NCBI GenBank assembly: GCA_963971225.1
Contig: OZ020269.1
Span: 26,825,783 to 26,889,782, forward strand
Direction of reading: 5' to 3'
DNA from: Melieria omissa
Taxonomy: Eukaryota; Arthropoda; Insecta; Diptera; Ulidiidae
Length of the DNA stretch: 64,000 bases
How positions within the stretch are numbered: position 1 is the stretch's first letter; the number at the start of each line of letters is the position of its first letter. The translations under genes were made by a program, and so were the position numbers. The notes beneath the pieces are model-generated. The model was given only the letters and a program-made list of their open reading frames with translations. It did not search any database and was not told the DNA's origin. Of this stretch, positions 35,047 to 44,383 are shown piece by piece.

Positions 35047-38000
35047 AGCCGCCACCCACGACCTTATGCAGTTCCTTGAGGAGACTGGAGTTGACTTGGC
35101 TCTAATTCAGGAACCCTGGATCGTAGGAAACAGGGTTTGTGGGTTAGATTCAGGTCAATTTAGATTGCTTCATTCACGCGGTGAAGGTAAGATACGAGCC
35201 TGTATTGTATACAGAAGGTGCATTAATTTGTTTCTTTTGTCTCATTACAGTACTGGTGACCTGTGTGTGGCTGCATGCGAACGACGCGATGGGCGAGACC
35301 TGATCCTGTCGTCCGCATACATGCCATTCGAAGGGGAGGAACCACCGCCGAAGGAAGTCCGGGACCTTGCTGCGCACGCCCGATCACGGAGGCTCGACCT
35401 TATCATCGGGTGTGATGCCAATGCACACCACATGCTGTGGGGAAGTTCCGACACCAACAGTAGGGGTGAGTCAATTTTTGAGTTTCTTCTAGGCTCTAAC
35501 CTTGTGCTGTGCAATAGAGGCAATACGCCGACTTTCCACAATAGGGTTAGGGAGGAAGTCATAGATATTACCTTAGTTACCGACTCCAACACTATCTCCG
35601 TGGTCGACTGGAAAGTACTGACGGAATGTTCGTTCTCGGACCACAACCGTATAGTCTTTTCAGTGGCCATAGAGGTTGGATGTCCACAAACTTATAGGAA
35701 TCCGAGAAAGACTAACTGGCCCAAATTCAGTGCACTAGTTTCTCAGAAACTGGCATCGCGCAAAGCGATCGCTACATTCGAGAGAAACAACATTGACAGG
35801 TCAGTTGGTCTTCTAACGAAAGTGCTTAACAAGTCTTTTAATGAATCTTGTCCTAAAAGTCGAGCTCCACGGAAAACCAACGCGGTGTGGTGGACCCCAG
35901 AGCTAAGACAACTTAGAACAGATACCAGACGTCTCTTCAATAAGGCTAAACTTAGCCGAACTGAAGAAGACTGGGGAGCCTACAAGGCTAGCTTTAATAA
36001 GTTTAAGAAGACTATTAGGGCGGCCAAGCGGGATAATTGGAGGAAGTACTGTGAATCCCTCGACAATGTCAACGAGGCCGCCAGACTTCGCAAGGTGCTA
36101 GCCGGGGCATCACATACCCCTAGCAGCATTAGGAAGTCTGACGGCTCGTGGACAGAATCGAGGGAGGAGCTTCTAGAGACTCTCATGAACACCCACTTTC
36201 CCGGTTGCACGAGTGTTGTTGAGACGACCACGCCTCATAGACAGCACTCGTCACGACCGGATGCTTTTGTTCGGGGGATTATCGATGAGGTCAAAGTGGC
36301 ATGGGCGATAGACACCTTCAACCCGTACAAATCTCCGGGTCCCGATGGTGTCATTCCGGCTATGCTGCAATGGTCTAAGGAGGCAGTGGTCAAAGTCTTG
36401 GTGCGAATCTTTCGGGAATCTCTCCAACAGGGCTATGTACCGCGCGCCTGGAAAGAGGTTAAGGTGGTGTTCATCCCCAAGGCGGGGAAGTCAAACCACA
36501 TCACTGCAAAAGACTACAGACCGATCAGCCTGTCATCGTTCTTTCTTAAGACCTTGGAGAGGCTGGTGGATGTCTATGTCAGGGGAGTGGCACAGTCCAG
36601 GGGACTCTGCAGGACGCAACATGCGTATTGCAGGGGAAAATCTGTAGACAGCGCCTTACATGAGGTCGTACAGACGATCGAAAAATCGCTGAGCGTCAAG
36701 GAGTATACGTTAGCCGCTTTCCTCGATATTGAGGGGGCCTTTAATAACGTCACTCTAGAGGCAATAATCAGTGCACTTAGAAAATTCGAAGTGGACGAGA
36801 AAGTGGTAAGGTGGACCAGCGATATGCTTAGTAGCAGAAGGGTTCACTCCAGCCTAGGCTCGTGCTCGGTGAGGAGGTTAACCACAAGGGGCACACCTCA
36901 GGGGGGCGTCCTTTCGCCTCTGCTGTGGCTGCTTGTGATAAACAACATCCTCGAGATCTTCGAATCCAGGAGGCTGCGAGTAGTAGCATATGCGGACGAC
37001 GTCACTATCCTGATCCCTGGAAAATTTCTTTCCACCATCAGTGATCTCATGGAGTCTGCTTTAGGAGAACTCTCTAGGTGGGCAGAGCATAACGGTCTAG
37101 GAGTTAACCCCTCAAAGACGGTTATGGTACTGTTCACCCGGAGATACAAGATACCGGAGTTTAGGCTGCCGAAACTCAGCGGCATCACTATCACCCTCTC
37201 ACCCGAGGTGAAATACCTTGGCACCACACTCGACTCCAAGCTTTCTTGGAGACGCAACGTGGAAGAGCGGGTGAAGAAGAGCCTGAATGCCTTCTACGTC
37301 TGTCAGAAGGCCTTCGGGAAAAAGTGGGGATTGCGGCCGGGCATTGTCCACTGGATGTATACAGCGATCATTCGGCCGATCTTATGTTACGGAGCCATTG
37401 TCTGGTGGCCGGCCACGGACACCAGGTCCTTGGCGACGCAACTGATGAAGGTGCAGAGACTGGCGGCTATGGGAATAGCAGGAACCGTCAAAAGCACCCC
37501 CCAGGCAGGCCTAGAGATGATTCTACATCTCCACCCAATAGAGCAGTTCATTAAGTGCTGTGCTGCTAAAGGCGCTCTCAGGCTGAGAGAGGCCAACTTG
37601 TGGAAAGAGCACGCTTATGGACACTCTGGGATCCTAAGGTCATTTACGAGGCCAGGTACGGAACATCAATTAGATTCCTGCACGGACTATCTGATTCCAT
37701 ACCTGGATTTTGATTCGCGCGCACTTACCTCCTTTCCCTCAAGGGAAGAATGGGGACTTACAAGTGTGATAAGAGACGCCTCCATCACCATATTCACAGA
37801 TGGTTCTAAGATGGAGGAAGGTACAGGAGCTGGTCTCCACTCAGATGCACTAGGGGCTCAACGGTCTTTCAGACTCCCGGACCTCTGTAGCATCTTTCAG
37901 GCGGAGATTTATGCAATCTGGAAAGCTGCTGAATTAATCCGCGACAGCGGATTATCACCCACGGATATCACAATCTGTGTGGATAGTCAGGCAGCCCTTA

Positions 38001-38629
38001 AAGCGCTGGAATCAGCGACTGTGAAATCAAAGGTAGTGCAGAGTTGTCGCAGTGCACTTCGCGGCATCGGACATCACCGAGTCACTCTCTGCTGGGTTCC
38101 GGGCCACTCTGGAGTGGCAGGAAACGAGGCAGCGGATGAGATGGCAAGAAAGGGGGTCGCCCTGCCTCTCACCGAAGTGGATAACTCTGTGCTCCTTCCG
38201 ATATCTGCCCTGTATTTGCGTATTGACAGGTTGAGCAAAACTTACATCGAGTCCTCATGGCGGAGCAGAACTGATTGCAGTACCTGCCGGGCAATATGGC
38301 CTTCCCTTTCCGTGAGGAAAACGCGATATGTACTGTCCCTGAGTCGAACCTCTATTAGGCAGCTTGTTGGAGTCATCACTGGACACTGCGCCATTGGATC
38401 TATGCTGGTCAAATGGTGCCTCTCGTCCAGTGATGTCTGCAGAAGCTGTGGAGATGAGGAAGAAGTGGAAACGATCCAACACTACCTGTGCCACTGCCCG
38501 GCTCTGCAGGAACGCCGACTCCGTACCTTGGGGTCAAGGTTCCTGGTAGACTTGGCCTGCGCAGCAGTAGTTGAAATATCGGATCTACTCTCCTTCATCA
38601 AGAGGTCGAACTGGTTTGCCCCGAACTGA
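34916..38629 (+). CDS. LINE ORF2: AP endonuclease, reverse transcriptase, RNase H
   Basis: The frame is about 1,237 codons, overlapping ORF1 by about 130 bp in another phase. Domains in order: APE-type endonuclease (VVQINLHHSKAA, LIQEPW, GCDANAHH, SDHNRI); reverse transcriptase (KSPGPDGVIP, YRPISLSSFFLKTLE, AFLDIEGAFNN, RGTPQGGVLSPLLW, AYADDVTIL); RNase H (IFTDGSKMEEGTGAG, AEIYAIWKAAE, VDSQAALKAL, WVPGHSGVAGNEAADE); and a Cys/His motif near the end (CRSCGDEEEVETIQHYLCHC). All catalytic residues are visible and no stop interrupts it. The first in-frame ATG (35066) lies after the catalytic Asn of QINLHHS, so translation probably starts by frameshift from ORF1 or at a non-AUG codon. Confidence 0.93.
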   Translation: MPICGTPWELLSSVWVPSKLASLTRSAPHKGRLKVVQINLHHSKAATHDLMQFLEETGVDLALIQEPWIVGNRVCGLDSGQFRLLHSRGEGKIRACIVYRRCINLFLLSHYSTGDLCVAACERRDGRDLILSSAYMPFEGEEPPPKEVRDLAAHARSRRLDLIIGCDANAHHMLWGSSDTNSRGESIFEFLLGSNLVLCNRGNTPTFHNRVREEVIDITLVTDSNTISVVDWKVLTECSFSDHNRIVFSVAIEVGCPQTYRNPRKTNWPKFSALVSQKLASRKAIATFERNNIDRSVGLLTKVLNKSFNESCPKSRAPRKTNAVWWTPELRQLRTDTRRLFNKAKLSRTEEDWGAYKASFNKFKKTIRAAKRDNWRKYCESLDNVNEAARLRKVLAGASHTPSSIRKSDGSWTESREELLETLMNTHFPGCTSVVETTTPHRQHSSRPDAFVRGIIDEVKVAWAIDTFNPYKSPGPDGVIPAMLQWSKEAVVKVLVRIFRESLQQGYVPRAWKEVKVVFIPKAGKSNHITAKDYRPISLSSFFLKTLERLVDVYVRGVAQSRGLCRTQHAYCRGKSVDSALHEVVQTIEKSLSVKEYTLAAFLDIEGAFNNVTLEAIISALRKFEVDEKVVRWTSDMLSSRRVHSSLGSCSVRRLTTRGTPQGGVLSPLLWLLVINNILEIFESRRLRVVAYADDVTILIPGKFLSTISDLMESALGELSRWAEHNGLGVNPSKTVMVLFTRRYKIPEFRLPKLSGITITLSPEVKYLGTTLDSKLSWRRNVEERVKKSLNAFYVCQKAFGKKWGLRPGIVHWMYTAIIRPILCYGAIVWWPATDTRSLATQLMKVQRLAAMGIAGTVKSTPQAGLEMILHLHPIEQFIKCCAAKGALRLREANLWKEHAYGHSGILRSFTRPGTEHQLDSCTDYLIPYLDFDSRALTSFPSREEWGLTSVIRDASITIFTDGSKMEEGTGAGLHSDALGAQRSFRLPDLCSIFQAEIYAIWKAAELIRDSGLSPTDITICVDSQAALKALESATVKSKVVQSCRSALRGIGHHRVTLCWVPGHSGVAGNEAADEMARKGVALPLTEVDNSVLLPISALYLRIDRLSKTYIESSWRSRTDCSTCRAIWPSLSVRKTRYVLSLSRTSIRQLVGVITGHCAIGSMLVKWCLSSSDVCRSCGDEEEVETIQHYLCHCPALQERRLRTLGSRFLVDLACAAVVEISDLLSFIKRSNWFAPN

Positions 38630-38755
38630 GAGCCACTGGTTAGCTCCGGAATCTTCCATGAAGGGATTCACAATGGGCCATTTTGGCCTCCGAGTGGAAG
38701 TGCTGCCCTTGGGACGCACACACCCTTCCCTACCTAACCTAACCTATATCTATTT

Positions 38756-39280
38756 AATATATTTAGATTTTTTAATCTTGATTTTTTCTTATTGATTTTT
38801 TTAATTTTATAAAAGAAGAAATTCAATGCAGCATATTTGTAAATTTAAGTTTTATGTTTGATTTACTTTTGTATCTTTTTTATTTTCAATTGCATTATTT
38901 GGGGTTTATTTAATAAATCATTTTGTTTATTTTGTTTATTAGTGTAAATAAATATTTTTTTATAAGTGTAATATGTTGGTATATTTATCTTTTTAATGAA
39001 ATCTCTTTATTGTAAATTTCATTTTTGGCTTTTATTAAAAACAAAACACTTTATTAATGTTTCATGCATATAACTTTTATTTATATTTTATATTTATTTT
39101 CATTTTTTATTTAGGTTTTATTTTATTTTATTTTGTTTTATTTTATTTTATTTTATTTTATTTTATTTTATTTTATTTTATTTTATTTTATTTTATTTTA
39201 TTTTATTTTATTTTATTTTATTTTATTTTATTTTATTTTATTTTATTTTATTTTTTTTATTTTATTTTATTTTATTTTAA
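38756..39280. repeat. AT-rich DNA with (TTTTA)n microsatellite
   Basis: From about 39116 to 39279 the sequence is a nearly pure TTTTA repeat of about 30 units with a few interruptions. The open frame across it is a low-complexity artefact. The rest is AT-rich filler between the LINE and the ACE-like gene. Confidence 0.9.
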
Positions 39281-42200
39281 TTAAATTTGTTTTATTTTTA
39301 TAAAATTTTCATACACTCTTATTTCAATTCTTTCACACTCACGTATATCGGCGTCCCAGCCCGGCTCCAGGTCCAGCTCTTTGTTGTTCTCCTTGAGCCA
39401 TGTGAAGAGCGGCGCAAAATACTCCATGACGCCTTTGCCGCTCAGTTTGCGCTCCCCGGTGGCGATTTGCAGCACATCGCGCCAATGCTTTGTTGCGCCC
39501 AATTGCATCATCTGCCTGAAAGGGGGCGGCAGGCGGACGGATTCGTGTCAATAGCAGCAAAACCGAAAAGTAAACAACAAGAATCAACAACAAAAAATAG
39601 CGAAATGTTTTTGTTGTCGTTTGTTTTCGTTAGCGAAAAATCTAAAATGCATTTTGGGCGTTTTTCTGTTCATACTTCATCAGATCGCCTGTCTCGGTGC
39701 TGCCGTAAAAGTCGCAGTTGTGCAGCGGATACTCCGGGTCACCGGGCCGATACTGACCGCTGCTCAGGCAGAAGGCTCGATAGAACTGATGGCCCAACAC
39801 TTCCGATAGCAATTTCCTGTGTGCGAAAAGCGTAAAAGCGAGTTGAAAATTGTTTAATTGATGACAGACGAGGCAGCAACGAGCGCCCAGGGTCAACAAC
39901 GCAATGCTGCCGGTTTGGCGGCGCAGCGCTTAGGGCAGCCGCTGTGAAGGGTGTGCGCAGGGTGTTTTTAAAGCGCCGCAGATCGTCAAACGGATTTGCC
40001 TCACCTCACAGCACCTGACAGCTGTTGACTTTCAGCTGAAATTTTGCTCACTGAACTCACACTGTGTTCGACTTTTCCGGATTGAGGCCACGATAGAATT
40101 TATAATCGGGGTCAAAGTGCTTCTCGCTGCGTTGCATTGGCGGCACGACGCCCGCGTACTTGTACTGCAGCCGCCAATAGGCGCAGTTGTACTCCTGCGC
40201 GCCAATGCGTCCGTCCATCACGTCCACTAGAAACTTCTCATTGACAAAGTACTGCGGAATTGCCAATATGGTGTGAATACCCTGTGGTAATAACAAAAAC
40301 AACAACAACAAACATTAAATCAAACACTCACACGCATTGCATTTGCCGTCATTGATTGTGTGCGCCGGAGCGTTGCATGGCCGGAGCGCAAACAAATCAA
40401 CACGAACCCACCATGCGGAAGATCCGATTCAGTGACTGTTCGTCACTCAGGCTGTGATTGAAGAGTATGTGCAGGCGATTGAGATGGCGTGGCGTGCCGG
40501 AGGCAATGACAGCCGCCTCGCCGATGCCGCTGCTGAAGCCGGGACAGGGCTCGCTGTCGACGCCGTACGGCAGCTGCTTGCGGTACATGTTGTACTGCAG
40601 CTCGGCCATGTTGCCGTGCATCTGCATGAGCTTCTTGTAGTCGAGGCGCGGGCAGTAGCGCAGCGCCACATCGGGCGGAAAGTAGAAGACCTCGGAGTGG
40701 CAGTCGGGGCCCAGCTCCTCGTCGCCAATGCGGCGCACAAAGTTCTCGTAGAACTGGCTGCGGCGAACAGTTTTTTTGAATTAAAAAATTATACGAATAC
40801 AAAAGATTGATGATTGACACCTACTCGGTCATGTGATTGAGGCCGAGCGACTCAAAGAACTCGGCGGCCTTCTTGTTGATCTTCACCGGCGTGACGAGTA
40901 TCTCCTCCAGGCGCTGCTGCACAGTGGGCAGTTGGCTCTTCGGGTACGGCGTGCGAAAGACGGTGCGCGGATACCAGGCCTGCTGTATGATTTGCTCCAT
41001 GACCGGCGCCGGTATGGCGCCGTTCTCCTCCGTCAGGCGCTGCCCGTACACGAGGCGTGCGGCGTTGCGCACGTACGCGTGCAGCTCCTGGTACAGCGGC
41101 ATTATCTCCCACACCACCTCCTCCAGTTCGTGCTGGAAATTGTCCGTCTCGTAGTACAGATACCAGGTGCGAGATGGCGTCACATGGCCTGCGGATGTGC
41201 AATGTAATGACGTGCGTGTGAGTGAGTTTGAGTGCTTGCATAAATGTTAGACTGACTGACTGACGTGCGCATGTGTGTGTGTGTGTGTGTTTGAGTATTG
41301 TGAAAGGAAGTGCATGCACTGGGATAGATAAGTGGGTAAGTAAGCGCGTGTGCATCTTTTGCAATTGTGATTAGTTTAATGGTCTCTCGCTCATTGATTT
41401 CTTGTCCATCAGCCTTCGAGTGCCGTTTCGATTGCAATGCCGGCGTCACGGCCTTGCCGGTCAGTTTGCGCAATTCACTCATACATAATGTGTGTGTGTG
41501 TGTTAATTGAGCGATTGAGTCGTTTTAAATTGATTCTACACTGGCCGCATGTAATTTCATCGCAGCAGTGCCGGTGCGGAACGGCACGTGTGTCAGCACA
41601 ACAAAACGACAGGCGTCCTGTCAATATTTCACTTGAAGCTACTGATTGCTTTCAAGGCAACAGAGGGAACGCTGCAACATAATACGATCTATTGGCACTT
41701 GAGGGAAACTGAAATGGTTGTGGTAGTGTTCGAGCTGTGTGAAGACGCATACAGTTAATTGAAGCGTCCGAAAAAACATAAATTTGATTGAATTCAACTA
41801 CCCAAAGTCAAAATTTTCATTAGAAAGGAAAAAAACTTTTGTTAAAAAACAAAAAAGGATTCGGCACATCAAACGGGTTAACGTTTCGATGTTTAGAAAC
41901 TGAAAAACATGAATTAAAGAACATAGGTTAGGTTAGGTCAGTGGCGGATTCAGGGGTTGGTTTTAGGGTTGAACCCCCCGAAATATTAGGGTCGACTTTA
42001 AAACTACATACAAATTAAAATGCATTTTATGAATATTAAATCATTACTTTTTTAAACCCCCCCAAAATATTTTTCTGAATCCGCCCGTGGGTAAAGTTAT
42101 GGCGGCTGCCTCTGTAAGAGACACACTCGGAGGTCTATTGTGAGGCCCATTGTGATATCACATATTTCACCGGTTTATGGTTTTTAATGTGTATGCAAAA

Positions 42201-44383
42201 TTTTTTTCCAATGTATTTCATTTCACATTTTAAGCGGATGGGGGAAGGCGGTTGGTAAAGAGACCTGCAGTTCAATACCTAATCCGAATTTGGGTTTTGG
42301 CCATTTTTCTTTCACACTTGGAAATTTCGCCATTGCCTGCTAAGAACGCACTTGTGCGTTTCTTGTGATTCTCATCAGTTTCATGTGGATAGTGATAGAG
42401 GTAGATAAGCGTTTCATTAGTCCGAGCTAGGAATCGAACCTAGTGCCTCTGGTATGAAAAGCCAGCGCGCTACTCGCTGAACTATAGAAAATAAATCTTG
42501 ATGACTGTGTTTCAAGTGCTTAAAATTACAAATAATTCCATGCATATTTTTCATTTTAAAATCTTAATTTTACGAGGTGCATAATCGGTTAAGGTTTGTA
42601 TGGGAAGAGATGATAAAGTGGGATAAAGTAGTTATTTATTTAAAACTTAGTGAAAACACCTTAAATGACAAATTATTCTACAAGTTTCCAAACGAATACT
42701 GAGGGGGCAAAAATGGGTTAAGAGGTCGTATGAAATAAGCTGATTAAATGGGCCTATTGACTTAAAGCTTGTATAAAGTTCTTCAAATGGGAAATAATTC
42801 AACGCATGTTTTGACTTTTTTCGAAATCGAAATTTACCGGGGTTAAAAATGGGTTAAGGTATGTATCGAAAGATACATCGAACTTAGTGAAAACACATCA
42901 AATGACAAATGGTTCCATAAGTTTTTTCCTTTTACAAGGTGCACAATGGGTTAAGGTTTGTATGGAAAGAGACGATTAAGTGGGCGTAGTAACTTGGAAC
43001 TTAGCGAGCAATCTTGAAATGACAAAGAACTCCAAAAATTTGTGTCCATGTTTCTAAAAACGAATATTGAGGGGTTCGAAATGGGTTAAGGGGTCGTATG
43101 AAAAAATTGGATTAAACGAGACTTGACTTAAAGCTTCTTCAAATATGAAATAATTCAATACAAGTTTTGACCTTTTCTAAAATCGAAATTTACCGAAGTT
43201 AACAATGGGTTAAAAGTTTGTATTGAATAAAATGATTTAATGTATGTGGTGGGTTCAAACTTAGTAAAAACATTTAACATTAAAAATAACTCCATATGTT
43301 TTTTTCAATGTTTTTAAAAACGAATACTGAGGGGACAAAAGTAAGTTAATATTTTGTATGAAAAAAGACCTAATGATTTAAAGTATGTAACTATTTACTT
43401 AAAACTTAGCGACAGTGCTCCGAATGAGAAAGAATTCGACACATGTTTTTTACTTTTTTGAAAATCAAAAAACATAACGCGTCAACAATGGGTTAACAGT
43501 TTGTATGAAGAAACACGATTAAATTGCTCTACTAACTTCAAACGTGCGTATGCTCCACTCACCGTTATAGGTAGCGGCAATGCGCAACAAACGCACATAG
43601 TCAATGAACGCCGACTTGGCGCGGTCGCGCTCCGCCAGCGCCGTTCGCCATTTGAGCCAATAGTACTCGAGCTCCTCCAGGCGCTTGGTGCGCACAGCAT
43701 GCGCCATTATGTTGGGCACCATAGCCACCTAACCGAGTTGTAAACAAAATATTTTAGTTCCACTTTGCTTCCCTCGCCTCGTCGACTTCGTTCGCAACTT
43801 GTTACGCACCGTGTGCGTGCAGTCGGCGGTAAAGTGCACGTGACACACCATGCGCGTTGTCATGAACGTTTGCATGGTGTGCAGCAGATCCTTGGCCTCC
43901 TCGAACTCGGCGTCGTTGAGGCCGTACAGTTGCAGTTTGGCGAGTCGCTTGACGCGGCGTCGCAGCAGGGGGTCGCTCAGCTGCGCCACCGGAATGGTGC
44001 TGAGATTCGCGGCCAGCGTGTAGACGAGCCGACGGTAGTCGTGTTCGATTTCCTGTTTGATGGGCGCCCGATTGATCACATTGTAGCCGCGTCCCTTGCT
44101 GAAGCTGAGGAAAATCTCGCGTCGCCGATCCCAGATGCTCTGCATGCGCTCGCTGGCGTGTTGCAGTATTTGATTGGCGTGCGCCTCATAGGTGGCTGCG
44201 TGCGACACAGTTCGAGTGCTTTTGGAGGCGGCTGCGGCGCCGCCTATGAACGTGCAGCACAGAACGCACACAGCTGGCACCTGTAGGCGTGCGTGAGAGC
44301 AATAATGAGTTGTGGAGCAATAGGGGCTTAATTGGTTTTTTACTCACCAGCAAAATGCGCACAGCGGCAGCAAAACGTGTCAT
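39281..44383 (-). CDS. ACE-like protein (M2 peptidase family), predicted inactive, proximal copy
   Basis: Eight exons on the minus strand: 44383-44348, 44280-43810, 43728-43563, 41188-40825, 40757-40412, 40281-40061, 39816-39676 and 39515 onward. All junctions are in frame. MTRFAAAVRILL plus VPAVCVLCCTFIGGAAAA forms a secretory signal peptide. The body has M2-family landmarks (NVINRAPIKQEIEHDYRRLV, QAWYPRTVFRTPYPKSQLP, EVLGHQFYRAFCLSSGQY, WLKENNKELDLEPGWDADI). Where active ACE has HHEMGH this protein reads MHGNMAE, and the downstream zinc-ligand Glu (HEAIGD) is replaced by SSGIGE, so it cannot bind catalytic zinc in the normal way. Drosophila has comparable inactive members (some of Ance-2 to Ance-5). 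A donor-like CGTGAGT follows GWDADI at 39343, but no last exon was found; reading through gives 659 residues ending at 39281. Confidence 0.85.
41939..42088. mobile_element. Possible hAT-like MITE in ACE-like gene intron
   Basis: The left end CAGTGGCGGATTCAG and the right end reversed (CACGGGCGGATTCAG) match at 13 of 15 positions and resemble hAT termini. The interior is 120 bp, C/G-run and AT-rich, with no coding content. A convincing 8-bp duplication was not seen. Confidence 0.45.
42180..42490 (-). repeat. tRNA-derived sequence, SINE-like
   Basis: On the minus strand 42490 to about 42415 reads like a tRNA: A-box TAGTTCAGCGAG, an anticodon-arm-like CTGGCTTTTCATACCAG, and T-arm CTAGG-TTCGATT-CCTAG with a perfect B-box GGTTCGATTCC. 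The 5' acceptor strand does not pair with CTCGGAC, so it is not a working tRNA gene. Non-tRNA sequence continues downstream on the same strand, the organisation of a pol III-driven SINE. The 3' limit is uncertain. Confidence 0.55.
42585..43510. repeat. Degenerate satellite in intron 3 of the proximal ACE-like gene
   Basis: The core AATGGGTTAAGG.TTGTATG recurs at about 42590, 42713, 42849, 42946, 43080, 43206, 43336 and 43487, separated by 95-150 bp. Between cores, words such as AACTTAGTGAAAACA, CAAATGACAAA and CGAATACTGAGGGG also repeat in order, suggesting an old higher-order unit made of two or more sub-repeats. Confidence 0.75.

Larger units (their letters stand above)
33202..38744 (+). 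mobile_element. Full-length LOA/I-group non-LTR retrotransposon with perfect 11-bp TSD
   Basis: The 5.54-kb body is flanked by identical TATATCTATTT at 33191-33201 and 38745-38755. It holds two long overlapping open frames (gag-like ORF1; endonuclease, RT and RNase H in ORF2) and ends in a short repeat tail (CCTACCTAACCTAACC) instead of poly-A. It is GC-rich compared with its AT-rich surroundings. Intact frames and perfect target duplication indicate a young, possibly active copy. The RNase H domain after RT points to the LOA/I group; exact clade assignment needs a phylogeny. Confidence 0.93.

Noticed and set aside
39057..39284. 75-codon ORF of ILFYF repeats
   Set aside because: Artefact of the (TTTTA)n microsatellite.
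42415..42490. Functional tRNA gene (possible UUC anticodon)
   Set aside because: The acceptor stem does not pair and the anticodon stem has a mismatch; treated as tRNA-derived SINE-like sequence.
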